From assembly GCA_021413725.1 (NCBI GenBank), contig JAIOPU010000035.1:1-50417 (forward strand): a stretch of DNA of 50,417 nucleotides, given 5' to 3'. Shown here piece after piece: positions 41,539-49,179 of the stretch. A model generated the notes under the pieces. That model made no database searches. It worked only from the letters and a program-made list of their open reading frames with translations, and was not told where the DNA came from. A program made the position numbers and the translations under genes. Source of the stretch: Armatimonadota bacterium (lineage in GTDB: Bacteria; Armatimonadota; Fimbriimonadia; Fimbriimonadales; Fimbriimonadaceae). Numbering within the stretch: position 1 is the first letter of the stretch; every line of letters starts with the position of its first letter.

Positions 41539-42473
41539 TGGCCGAGGTTCCACATCGGGAAGTTGAGGCTCGTATTCGGATTGTTTGAGCCGCTATAAAC
41601 ATAGGCCGATGTTGCTCTTCGGCAATTGCTCGCAAAAGCACTCGCGGGGAATGCGACCCCACCCATGTACTGAGCATTCGTCGGAGTATTTCCTAAGAAC
41701 TTTCCGACCTGGAGGAATTTGGCTGAACCATCAGCAAACCCGACCACGACGCCACCGGCAGGAGCTCCGATTTGGTCCACTTCTTCTGAAGTTGTACAGT
41801 TATTTGTGCTTGTACTCTTGAGGAACATTGAGCGCCAGTATTCTCGAATTGCAATCGGGTAGATCGTTTCCAAAGAGAAACCGGTGGTCGGATCGGTCGG
41901 CCATCCCCCACTCTTCACCACGAAAGGTGCGGCATAGGTCTGTGGCATTTCCAAAAGCAACATTGTTTCGGATGGGTAGGAAATTCCACCCTGCGTTCCA
42001 CCCGTCCATGGCGTACTGATGAAACCGCTAACCGATGAACCGGTCACTCCAAGATTGATCGCAAAAGCATTCAAGAATTGACCGTTGTTGTTCCAATCCG
42101 TCGCAGACTTTGTTCGAAGCGGGTGCTCAAAAAGTCCAACTGACTTGATGTACGGCATCACGTACTTCTGCCAGCTTTGCCAAGTCATGCTGTGACCAAA
42201 TCCTGTTCCACCCGAACAGCGAAGGACACCGTCGTTTAGTTTGGTGTTCAATGAAGTGTTGAGTTCACATCCAGAGCGACGTGGATATTGATCGTCATTG
42301 CTGTCGATGTAGAGCATAAAACCAAGGCTGATCTGCTTCTGGTTTGAGATCGCAACGGTTTTCTTTGCCGCAGTCTTAGCCTGCGTGAAAACTGGGAAAA
42401 GGATAGCGGCCAAAATCGCGATAATCGCGATGACCACCAAAAGTTCGATGAGCGTAAAAGCTTTTTTCAACAT
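41535..42473 (-). CDS. Type IV-like prepilin (pseudopilin), cassette 2
   Basis: 312 residues from the ATG at 42473, seven bases after GGAG; the frame extends upstream without support. The short leader MLKKA precedes [21 protein letters not shown], followed by [22 protein letters not shown]. The C-terminal region has VVVGFADGSAKFLQVG, but the His of the H-X9-DG motif is not in place, unlike cassette 1. Mature parts of the two pilins differ strongly, so they are not a recent duplication. Assembly genes are not in the window. Confidence 0.92.
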   Translation of the reverse strand: MLKKAFTLIELLVVIAIIAILAAILFPVFTQAKTAAKKTVAISNQKQISLGFMLYIDSNDDQYPRRSGCELNTSLNTKLNDGVLRCSGGTGFGHSMTWQSWQKYVMPYIKSVGLFEHPLRTKSATDWNNNGQFLNAFAINLGVTGSSVSGFISTPWTGGTQGGISYPSETMLLLEMPQTYAAPFVVKSGGWPTDPTTGFSLETIYPIAIREYWRSMFLKSTSTNNCTTSEEVDQIGAPAGGVVVGFADGSAKFLQVGKFLGNTPTNAQYMGGVAFPASAFASNCRRATSAYVYSGSNNPNTSLNFPMWNLGQ

Positions 42474-42743
42474 GTTAATCTCCGATCCGAAATGCCGGCC
42501 AGTACGCCAGCCTAAAAATTGCCCGAGCAACCCATATTATCGCCCTCAATTATTGTGGATATGTTAAGAAAGCCAATATTTGCCTAATTTTATGACAAAA
42601 AGATCACTTCTCAACCGTTGTTTCAGACCCTAGTTTACCGTCAAGAGGACCCGTTTGCCAAGTGGTTGTGTGAGGAAAAGTACGGGGCTTGCCTAAAAGC
42701 CAGCAAAATTAGAAGGGCTTCCCAACAAGATGTAGACATAGGG

Positions 42744-42749
42744 TAACAT
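42744..42749 (+). promoter_or_regulatory. -10-like box (TAACAT) of ruvAB
   Basis: TAACAT is seven bases before the ATG at 42757; no Shine-Dalgarno site. The 283 bases between the prepilin start and ruvA otherwise hold only AT-rich sequence in which I see no gene. Confidence 0.45.
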
Positions 42750-42756
42750 CCCGGCA

Positions 42757-43362
42757 ATGATTTCTCGCCTGCGGGGGACCGTGATCGAAGTAACACCGCC
42801 TTCGATGGTGGTGGATGTTCAAGGCGTCGGATACGACGTCCTTGTCCCCGAACCCGTTCTTGTTTTGCTCTCCAAAGCCGAGGGTCAAGTCGAGCTTTTT
42901 GTGCGGCAAATTTTCCGTGAAGATGGCGTGACGCTCTATGGATTTTTTGACTCCCATCAGCGTCGAATTTTTGATCTGCTCACCGGTGTCACCGGATGTG
43001 GTCCCAAGACTGCCCTTGCCGCGATCAGCACCCTCGGAGAGGCCGGGGTCGCGGAAGCGATTGTGACCCAGGACGCCAGAATCCTCGTACGCACCCCCGG
43101 CATCGGCCAAAAGGTCGCCGAGCGGCTTGTTTTGGAGCTGAAGGATAAGATTCAGGAAGAAGAATTTGTTCGCCGCCTAAGCAAAGGATTACCCAAAAAC
43201 GCGGTCACTCGCACTGAAGTTGAGGACGAACTCGTGGATGCCTTGCTAGGGCTTGGATATAAACGCCAAGAAGCCGAAGCCGCTTCAATTGCCGCTCGCG
43301 AAGAAACGGACGTGTTGGAAGAGCAAATCCGAGCCGCATTACGTCAACTTAAGAAGTCATGA
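42757..43362 (+). CDS. ruvA: Holliday junction branch-migration protein RuvA
   Basis: 201 residues. The N-terminal OB domain starts [12 protein letters not shown] and has [15 protein letters not shown]. Two helix-hairpin-helix motifs ([18 protein letters not shown] and [23 protein letters not shown]) follow. The C-terminal domain that contacts RuvB ([20 protein letters not shown]) is complete. RuvA tetramers hold the four-way junction for RuvB. Stop overlaps the ruvB start by four bases. Confidence 0.97.
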   Translation: MISRLRGTVIEVTPPSMVVDVQGVGYDVLVPEPVLVLLSKAEGQVELFVRQIFREDGVTLYGFFDSHQRRIFDLLTGVTGCGPKTALAAISTLGEAGVAEAIVTQDARILVRTPGIGQKVAERLVLELKDKIQEEEFVRRLSKGLPKNAVTRTEVEDELVDALLGLGYKRQEAEAASIAAREETDVLEEQIRAALRQLKKS

Positions 43363-44390
43363 CACGCGACGACGAATTATCGCCCGAACAACTCCCGGAG
43401 GATCGCCCCCAGGAACAGTCTCTTCGTCCGCGCGTGCTTGCGGAGTTTATTGGTCAGGAGAAGCTCAAATCGAACCTGAAAGTCTTTTTAACCGCCGCCC
43501 GCCAACGCGAGGAAGCTCTTGATCATGTCCTGCTGTACGGCCCTCCCGGTCTCGGGAAAACCACCATCGCGCACATCATCGCGACTGAGATGAATGCGCC
43601 CTTCCATGTGACGACCGGACCTGCCTTGGAACGGCCCGGAGACTTGGTAGGCATCGTGACGAACCTCGAACCCGGTGCCGTGCTGTTCATCGATGAAATT
43701 CACCGGCTCAGCAAGATGGTCGAGGAAATTCTTTATCCCGCGATGGAGGATTATAAGATTGACCTCATGATCGGCAAGGGTCCGGCCGCTCGGTCCGTTC
43801 GGTTGGACCTTCCCCGCTTCACGATCATTGGCGCGACCACCCGACAAGGCCTTCTCACCGGACCATTCCGCGACCGGTTTGGCATTGTCTCACACTTTAA
43901 CTATTACGACGCCATCGCTTTGCACAAGATCATCACGCGGTCGAGCGCGATTCTCGGCTTTCAGATTGAGGACGATGCGGCGCAAGAAATTTCCCGCCGC
44001 GCCCGAGGGACACCCCGAATTGCGAACCGCTTGCTTGCTCGGGTGCGAGATTTTGCGCAGGTTGACGGTCACTCCGTGATCAACCTGAAGTCTGCAAAAG
44101 TCGCCCTCGACGAACTTGAGATCGACTCCATTGGCCTGGATCGACTCGACCATCGCATTTTGCTGGCGATCATCGAAAAATATGAAGGTGGTCCGGTCGG
44201 AATCGAAACGATTGCCGCAACCATAGGCGAGGACTCGGGCACGATTGAGGATGTTTATGAGCCTTATTTGATGCAGCTAGGTTTGCTGCAACGAACTCCC
44301 CGAGGGCGAGTTGCAACCGCCACCGCCTATCGACATTTGGGGCGGGAGCCGAGGAAGTCGGATAGTTTGTTTGGCGAACAGATCGACTAG
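43359..44390 (+). CDS. ruvB: Holliday junction branch-migration ATPase RuvB
   Basis: 343 residues. Walker [10 protein letters not shown] (about 66-74), Walker B LFIDEIHR, sensor 1 GATTRQG, arginine finger region GPFRDRFGI and the C-terminal winged helix ([24 protein letters not shown]) are all present. It drives branch migration with RuvA. RuvC is not in the window. Its stop codon shares the palindrome CTAG with the convergent dus gene (four-base overlap of ends). Confidence 0.98.
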   Translation: MTRDDELSPEQLPEDRPQEQSLRPRVLAEFIGQEKLKSNLKVFLTAARQREEALDHVLLYGPPGLGKTTIAHIIATEMNAPFHVTTGPALERPGDLVGIVTNLEPGAVLFIDEIHRLSKMVEEILYPAMEDYKIDLMIGKGPAARSVRLDLPRFTIIGATTRQGLLTGPFRDRFGIVSHFNYYDAIALHKIITRSSAILGFQIEDDAAQEISRRARGTPRIANRLLARVRDFAQVDGHSVINLKSAKVALDELEIDSIGLDRLDHRILLAIIEKYEGGPVGIETIAATIGEDSGTIEDVYEPYLMQLGLLQRTPRGRVATATAYRHLGREPRKSDSLFGEQID

Positions 44391-45436
44391 ACTTGGACCG
44401 GTTGGATGTCCTTCACCGATTTCGCAAATCCTCGCATGATGTCCTCGACCTCAGCGTAAGTTGAGCAGGCGGTGATTTTTGAGCGAATCTCCGCTGCGCC
44501 CATCGCGCCCTTGATATACATTGGGAGCTGACCTCGCAAGGCGCGGATCGCGTTTTTCTCGAATTGGGGATAGTCCGCCTCGGAGATATCTCCGACCGAG
44601 TTCACCTTAGCCTCATAGGCGATCATCAGCCGGGCGTGCTCCAATGCCACTTCGACTCGCTCATCCAGACTCGGCTCGGCAGGAATTTCCGAGCCTGTCA
44701 TTGCGGCAGAAATTCGCGCCAACGCCCAAGGATTCGCAATCGCGGCCCGACCCACCATAATTCCGTCGCAGCCTGTTTCGTCGAGCATCCGCCTTGCGTC
44801 GGCTCCGGTTTTTACGTCTCCGTTCCCGATCAGGGGAATCTTGATTGCCTCCCGCAGACTCGAAATCAGCTTCCAATCCGCCTCGCCTTCGAAGCCTTGC
44901 TTGGCGAACCGCGCATGGAGGGTTAGCATCTGCGCGCCAACCGCCTCGAACCGCCTGGCAAGGTCCGGCGCAGCAAAAAGCGACCAGTCCCACCCGGCTC
45001 GAACCTTCACGGTCACCGGAACCTTGACGGCTTTGACCACCGCTTCAACAATTTTGGTTGCGAGTTCGGGGTCTTTCAACAGGGCCGCGCCGGAACCGGT
45101 TTTGCAAACCTTAGGCACCCAGCAACCCATGTTGATATCGATGATATCCGGCCCAAATGACTCCGCAATGCGCGCAGTTTCCGCCATGATTTCGGGGTCC
45201 GCGCCAAATATCTGAATTCCCATCGGACGCTCCTCCTCGCGGATTTGCATTTTTTTGTAGGTTTTTTCGGCCCCGTGGTGGATTGCCATTGCGCTGACGA
45301 ATTCGGAGAACATCAAGCCCGGAGTGCCAATTCTCTTGCAAATGAGCCGAAAAGCAAGGTTGGTTACATCCTCCATCGGGGCCAAAACTAGCGGCGATGA
45401 AACGCGGACATTACCAACGGAAAAACCGGAACTCAT
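44387..45436 (-). CDS. tRNA-dihydrouridine synthase
   Basis: 349 residues of the Dus TIM barrel. [20 protein letters not shown] is the FMN-binding start, [10 protein letters not shown] follows, and [22 protein letters not shown] holds the catalytic Cys with the usual Pro after it replaced by Trp. [19 protein letters not shown] and [13 protein letters not shown] complete the flavin site. It reduces uridines in the D-loop of tRNA; the specific position (DusA, B or C type) cannot be told, though the length fits DusB. TAGGGT lies seven bases before the ATG. Confidence 0.93.
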   Translation of the reverse strand: MSSGFSVGNVRVSSPLVLAPMEDVTNLAFRLICKRIGTPGLMFSEFVSAMAIHHGAEKTYKKMQIREEERPMGIQIFGADPEIMAETARIAESFGPDIIDINMGCWVPKVCKTGSGAALLKDPELATKIVEAVVKAVKVPVTVKVRAGWDWSLFAAPDLARRFEAVGAQMLTLHARFAKQGFEGEADWKLISSLREAIKIPLIGNGDVKTGADARRMLDETGCDGIMVGRAAIANPWALARISAAMTGSEIPAEPSLDERVEVALEHARLMIAYEAKVNSVGDISEADYPQFEKNAIRALRGQLPMYIKGAMGAAEIRSKITACSTYAEVEDIMRGFAKSVKDIQPVQV

Positions 45437-45443
45437 AAGGGGA

Positions 45444-45449
45444 ACCCTA
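45444..45449 (-). promoter_or_regulatory. -10-like box (TAGGGT) of dus
   Basis: TAGGGT on the minus strand, seven bases before the ATG at 45436. Confidence 0.35.
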
Positions 45450-45479
45450 ATGGTACCTGCCGAAGCACCCAGAATCGGC

Positions 45480-45485
45480 TACACT
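45480..45485 (+). promoter_or_regulatory. -10-like box (TACACT) of the DUF948-like gene
   Basis: TACACT ends seven bases before the ATG at 45493, no Shine-Dalgarno site. Confidence 0.45.
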
Positions 45486-45492
45486 TTTAGTG

Positions 45493-45852
45493 ATGAATCC
45501 AGCACCCGAGCATTGGTGGTTTGTACTGACCGGCGTATTTTTCGGTCTGTTCATCCTGCTACTGATTATTCTGATTGTTGTCGCCCTTCAACTTGTGGCA
45601 ACCATCAAGCAGGTCGGAACCCAACTCAATAATCTGGGCGAGCGGGTCGACAAGATTAGCACCCGGGTCGAAGAACTGCTGGTGAACGTCAAATCCACAA
45701 CCCACGCTCTCGGCACCCGCGCCGACAACATTGGGCAGTCCTTTGAGATAGTGAGTTCCGCATTCGCGAACCGCGCCCAAACCGTCGCCAGCGTTCTAAC
45801 GGGCATCATGCTCATCAAGAACTTTCTCGGAAACCGCCGGAACCGTCGTTAG
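45493..45852 (+). CDS. Small membrane protein with coiled coil (DUF948-like)
   Basis: 119 residues. One strong membrane helix (about 9-35, FVLTGVFFGLFILLLIILIVVALQLV) is followed by a predicted coiled coil (VGTQLNNLGERVDKISTRVEELLVNVKSTTHAL), and the C-terminus ends in basic residues (GNRRNRR). This is the layout of DUF948-type proteins, some of which are induced by stress; the function is unknown. GTG at 45490 is an alternative start. It overlaps the stop of the convergent acyl-CoA dehydrogenase by four bases. Confidence 0.75.
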   Translation: MNPAPEHWWFVLTGVFFGLFILLLIILIVVALQLVATIKQVGTQLNNLGERVDKISTRVEELLVNVKSTTHALGTRADNIGQSFEIVSSAFANRAQTVASVLTGIMLIKNFLGNRRNRR

Positions 45853-47438
45853 TCAAGAGGGCCTTTCGCACGAACAACCGCTTGAGCAATTTCTCCAAGA
45901 TTCGCCGAACGGGGAGCAGGAATCGTGACGCCCTCGCCGGTTACTTGCTGGTAAGCCTGCCCTGCCTGGACATTCGCCCAGTTCAGGAATAAGTCATAGA
46001 CGGCACCATACCGAGGAAATCGCGCTGCACGCAACCGCGCACTTTGTTCAGCATAGCTGAGCATCAAAAGGTCGCTTAAAGCCCCCACCTTAGCCTGACC
46101 CGGCGCATCGCCGACCTTAGCAAATGCGGCTCCCGCAAGTTCGCTGACAAAAGAGTCCCCACTTGCAACAACCGACGCCTTCCCTTCTTTCACTCGCTTC
46201 AGGAAGCGGTCGGCGAGGAAGATGCGGTTGATTTCGTTCGTCCCTTCGTAAATTCTGCTCACCCTCGCATCGCGGTAGAGCCGGGCGACGGGGAATTCTT
46301 CGGTAAACCCATAGCCGCCGTAGGTCTGAATCGCCTCATCTACGATAAAGCCTTCCGCCTCCGTAGCGAAAACCTTGCAGGCACTGCACTCAATCGCATA
46401 CTCCTCAGCCGCCTTGCGATTCGCATCGATTTCCGGCAAATCAAGCGTCTTGCAGTAATCAAAAGCGGTGTCGATCAAGGCTCCGGTCCGATAAATCATG
46501 GACTCTGCGGCGAAAAATCGTGCTGCTGACTCGGCGAGTTTCTTTTGAATGAGTTCAAATTCGACTAGGGATTTCCCGAACTGCTTTCGATCCGAAGCAT
46601 AGGCCGCCGCGCACCGTAATGCCTCACGGGCGGGACCGATTGACATCGAGGCGAGTTTGAATCGTCCCAAGTTCAGAGCATTGAACGCGATGTAGTGCCC
46701 CTTACCCGGCTCCCAGATCACGTTTTCGAGCGGCACTTCCGCGTTCTCCAGAACTACACGTGCGGTAGAGGAACCCTTAAGACCCATCTTGTGCTCCTCG
46801 CGGGCGATGCTGACACCGGGGAAATCGCGCTCGACGATGAATGCGGTGACTTTGTCTTCTACTTTTGCCAAGACGATGAATTGCGTAGCCCACTGGGCGT
46901 TCGAAATCCACATTTTGGTTCCATTGATCACCCACTTTCCGTCCTTTTGCTCTGCGCGCGAGGACATGGAGAGCGCGTCGGAACCCGAATTCGGTTCACT
47001 GAGACAGTACGCTCCGATCTGCTCACCGCTCGTCAAGAGCGGCAAATATTTCTTCTTCTGGGCCTCGTTGCCAAAAAGCGAAACGCCGACCTGGCTGATC
47101 CCGCTTGTGATTCCGATGGTCACCGAAAAAGACCCGTTGAGGGACAGGAACTCCAGAATGCGGGCAGCAAGATTCTTGGAAAGGCCAAGCCCGCCGTAAG
47201 CCTCAGGAGTGTCGATTCCGCAGAATCCCAGTTCCCCGGCCTTAGCGATCAGCGCGGGCATGAGGCCCGGCTCCTGCTGGTCAATCGCTTCGACCTGCGG
47301 CAAAATCTCCTCACGGCTGAACTTCTCTGCCATTTGGATCATCAGCAATTCATCGGCGATGAAGTCTTCTGGGGCAAAAGCCGTCTCGGGCGTGGAGGAA
47401 AAGAAGGAGCAACCGCGCAGGGCGTTTTCGGTGACCAT
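45849..47438 (-). CDS. Acyl-CoA dehydrogenase
   Basis: 529 residues from the ATG at 47438 (TTG at 47444 also possible). The N-terminal helical domain leads into the FAD-binding region AYCLSEPNSGSDALSM and WVINGTKMWISNAQWA. The C-terminal helical domain has ASDRKQFGKSL and QTYGGYGFTEEFPVARLYRDARVSRIYEGTNEINR, in which the Glu of YEGTNE is the catalytic base. An extra C-terminal segment of about 110 residues makes it resemble the VLCAD/ACAD9 type of bacteria rather than short-chain enzymes. Probably the first step of beta-oxidation of long acyl-CoA. Nine bases downstream of transaldolase, likely same transcript. Confidence 0.93.
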   Translation of the reverse strand: MVTENALRGCSFFSSTPETAFAPEDFIADELLMIQMAEKFSREEILPQVEAIDQQEPGLMPALIAKAGELGFCGIDTPEAYGGLGLSKNLAARILEFLSLNGSFSVTIGITSGISQVGVSLFGNEAQKKKYLPLLTSGEQIGAYCLSEPNSGSDALSMSSRAEQKDGKWVINGTKMWISNAQWATQFIVLAKVEDKVTAFIVERDFPGVSIAREEHKMGLKGSSTARVVLENAEVPLENVIWEPGKGHYIAFNALNLGRFKLASMSIGPAREALRCAAAYASDRKQFGKSLVEFELIQKKLAESAARFFAAESMIYRTGALIDTAFDYCKTLDLPEIDANRKAAEEYAIECSACKVFATEAEGFIVDEAIQTYGGYGFTEEFPVARLYRDARVSRIYEGTNEINRIFLADRFLKRVKEGKASVVASGDSFVSELAGAAFAKVGDAPGQAKVGALSDLLMLSYAEQSARLRAARFPRYGAVYDLFLNWANVQAGQAYQQVTGEGVTIPAPRSANLGEIAQAVVRAKGPLD

Positions 47439-47447
47439 GTTCAACTC

Positions 47448-48119
47448 TTAAACTGTTGCTTTATCGAAGATACTCAAGCCAGCCTTATTCCAGTCGGCTA
47501 GGAATCGCTCCAATCCGCTGTCGGTCAGTGGGTGGTGGAAGAGCATTTCGATGATTTTTAGAGGCATCGTAGCGACGTGGGCGCCGGCGGCGATTGCCTG
47601 GGTTACGTGGAGCGGGTGGCGGACGCTGGCGACGAGGACTTCAGAGTCAAATCCGTAGGTGTCCACCATCTGCACAGTCTCCTCCACGGCGGCCATACCG
47701 TCGATGTTAAGGTCATCCACACGGCCGACAAAATTGGAAATGTACGTTGCTCCTGCCTTCGCCGCCAAAAGAGCCTGCCCGACGGTAAAGACCAAAGTCA
47801 CGTTCGTGCGAATGCCCTTGTCGGACAGTGTGCTGACGAGTTTAATTCCGTCCTTGATCAGCGGCACTTTGACCGTGATTTGCGGGTGCCAGCTCGAGAT
47901 TTCCATGGCTTCTTTGAGCATGGTGGGGTAGTCGGTGGCGACGACTTCGGCGCTGATGTCTCCGCCAGGGACCGCTTCGCAAATCGCGAGAACGGTCTCT
48001 CGGAAGCCTTTCCCGGCCTTTGCAATCAGGGTCGGGTTAGTGGTGACGCCGTCAAGAATCCCCCACTCCGCTGCCTGCTTCACTTCATTAATGTCGCCCG
48101 TATCTACAAATATTCGCAC
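47448..48119 (-). CDS. tal: Transaldolase, small (TalC/F6P-aldolase-like) subfamily
   Basis: 223 residues starting with GTG at 48119; TAAACT lies six bases upstream. MRIFVDTGDINEVKQAAEWGILDGVTTNPTLIAK is the family start. The Schiff-base Lys is in ITVKVPLI (about residue 85), and TNVTLVFTVGQALLAAKAGATYISNFVGRVDD follows. The subfamily covers transaldolases and fructose-6-phosphate aldolase, which differ at a Tyr/Phe. Phe in TLVFTVGQA favours transaldolase. Acts in the non-oxidative pentose phosphate pathway. Lies upstream of the acyl-CoA dehydrogenase. Confidence 0.95.
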   Translation of the reverse strand: MRIFVDTGDINEVKQAAEWGILDGVTTNPTLIAKAGKGFRETVLAICEAVPGGDISAEVVATDYPTMLKEAMEISSWHPQITVKVPLIKDGIKLVSTLSDKGIRTNVTLVFTVGQALLAAKAGATYISNFVGRVDDLNIDGMAAVEETVQMVDTYGFDSEVLVASVRHPLHVTQAIAAGAHVATMPLKIIEMLFHHPLTDSGLERFLADWNKAGLSIFDKATV

Positions 48120-48125
48120 CTTAGG

Positions 48126-48131
48126 AGTTTA
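48126..48131 (-). promoter_or_regulatory. -10-like box (TAAACT) of the transaldolase gene
   Basis: TAAACT on the minus strand, six bases before the GTG start at 48119. It overlaps the end of the microprotein region. Confidence 0.4.
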
Positions 48132-48132
48132 C

Positions 48133-48216
48133 CTAGGGTAAGGGCGGCTGGCTTCGGGCCTTGATGACAACATCCGCAGTCAAAGCTGCGAATAGCACTA
48201 GTGCCATCGCAATCAT
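48133..48216 (-). CDS. Possible microprotein B, single hydrophobic segment
   Basis: 27 codons from the ATG at 48216 (MIAMALVLFAALTADVVIKA ...). One hydrophobic stretch of about 14-17 residues and a short basic, Pro-rich tail, so a tiny inner-membrane protein is possible. Its ATG overlaps the stop of microprotein A (ATGA), the arrangement expected for translational coupling. Too short for a homology judgement; could be chance. Confidence 0.4.
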   Translation of the reverse strand: MIAMALVLFAALTADVVIKARSQPPLP

Positions 48217-48299
48217 CGGATGCGGAGGAGGGAGACGAGGCACATGACAAGGGCAAACCCCGCCATCCCGACGAGGGCTTGGTCAGTGAACCCTTTCAA
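48213..48299 (-). CDS. Possible microprotein A, single hydrophobic segment
   Basis: 28 codons from a TTG at 48299 (LKGFTDQALVGMAGFALVMC ...) with an unusually good Shine-Dalgarno site, AGAGGAG five bases before the TTG, in a window where most starts have none. One hydrophobic segment of about 18 residues ends in RIR. It overlaps the last codons of the aldo/keto-reductase gene, suggesting an operon in which it is re-initiated. An in-frame ATG at 48266 is an alternative. Confidence 0.45.
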   Translation of the reverse strand: MKGFTDQALVGMAGFALVMCLVSLLRIR

Positions 48300-49128
48300 G
48301 TTTGCTCCTCTGTGCGGCTCGTTTCACCCAAGGACGCGGATCGTCGGCGAATACTTCCCAGGCCTCTGGTGATTGGTACTTAATTTTAAACTCATCGACA
48401 CTCTGCTCCAGATTTCCCGAAAACTCCAGACTCGTAGCCGCCGCCCCAATCTGCTCCATTGATCTCACTCCCACCAAGACGGGATGCTGAGCGGAGTATC
48501 GGGCAAGCAGACCGGAGGCAACATCCGATGAATCGGGAAAAACAGTAAATGGCGCTCCAAGCCCCCAATCTAAGGGGCGACTCGTCACGACGCCAACCCT
48601 GCGGTCTGCCGCTAAGCCCTGTAAAGCATCAAAAAGATCGTGCTCAATCGGATTCCGGGGAAGCAAAATCACGTCAAAGGCATCGTGAAACTGCCAAGTT
48701 GACAACACCGCCGGAACCGACCCCATTCCAGCAAGCCCGAGGTGCCGAATTAATCCTTCCTGCTTATTCATTTCAAGAGCTTCGAGCGCACCAGATATTT
48801 GGTGTTCTTCCAACCGGCGTTGAATCGGCAAAAAGTACAGGTCAATGTACTCCCGACCGATGCAGGATAGCAGCTGAATGAGATCGCCTTGAACCATGTC
48901 TGCCGCATGGTTATGGCTAGTCGCATTCACAAGGTTCGTACTCGCGACTGCCATGAGTTCAGCTGCCGTTCCTCGCAAGAATCCGCCCCAAAGGGCGGGC
49001 TGGCTCGAAATATCCATCACGGTATTCGCCGCCAACGCCGCTTCAACAAGAGTTTGGGTTTGTCCCTGTTCAGGCACCAAAAGACTCAGCCAAATGGGTG
49101 GAAATTTCCGGTTTGTTCGACCAAGCAT
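48283..49128 (-). CDS. Aldo/keto-reductase-like protein, active site not conserved
   Basis: 281 residues from the ATG at 49128, chosen over a TTG at 49167 because TACCCT stands seven bases upstream and because MLGRTNRKFPPI then aligns with the usual AKR start. The barrel is recognisable from LLSCIGREYIDLYFLPIQRRLEEHQISGALEALEMNKQEGLIRHLGLAG and from PVLVGVRSMEQIG at the NADPH site. The catalytic Asp-x-x-x-x-Tyr turn (usually DTAxxYG) is replaced by MDISSQPALWG, and the usual active-site His is not evident. It may bind a ligand without redox activity. Divergent from the ROK kinase. Confidence 0.75.
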   Translation of the reverse strand: MLGRTNRKFPPIWLSLLVPEQGQTQTLVEAALAANTVMDISSQPALWGGFLRGTAAELMAVASTNLVNATSHNHAADMVQGDLIQLLSCIGREYIDLYFLPIQRRLEEHQISGALEALEMNKQEGLIRHLGLAGMGSVPAVLSTWQFHDAFDVILLPRNPIEHDLFDALQGLAADRRVGVVTSRPLDWGLGAPFTVFPDSSDVASGLLARYSAQHPVLVGVRSMEQIGAAATSLEFSGNLEQSVDEFKIKYQSPEAWEVFADDPRPWVKRAAQRSKLERVH

Positions 49129-49135
49129 CTCAGTC

Positions 49136-49141
49136 AGGGTA
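49136..49141 (-). promoter_or_regulatory. -10-like box (TACCCT) of the AKR-like gene
   Basis: TACCCT on the minus strand, seven bases before the ATG at 49128; it decides the start chosen. Confidence 0.4.
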
Positions 49142-49162
49142 CCCGTCCCTCTTTCAACAGAG

Positions 49163-49168
49163 TACAAT
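49163..49168 (+). promoter_or_regulatory. -10-like box (TACAAT) of the ROK kinase
   Basis: TACAAT ends 11 bases before the ATG at 49180. Between the two divergent starts there are only 51 bases, so the two promoters overlap. Confidence 0.5.
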
Positions 49169-49179
49169 TCGGCGAGTCC

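Noticed and set aside
46695-47501. 268-codon plus-strand frame opposite acyl-CoA dehydrogenase
   Set aside because: Antisense of conserved enzyme sequence, no domain seen.
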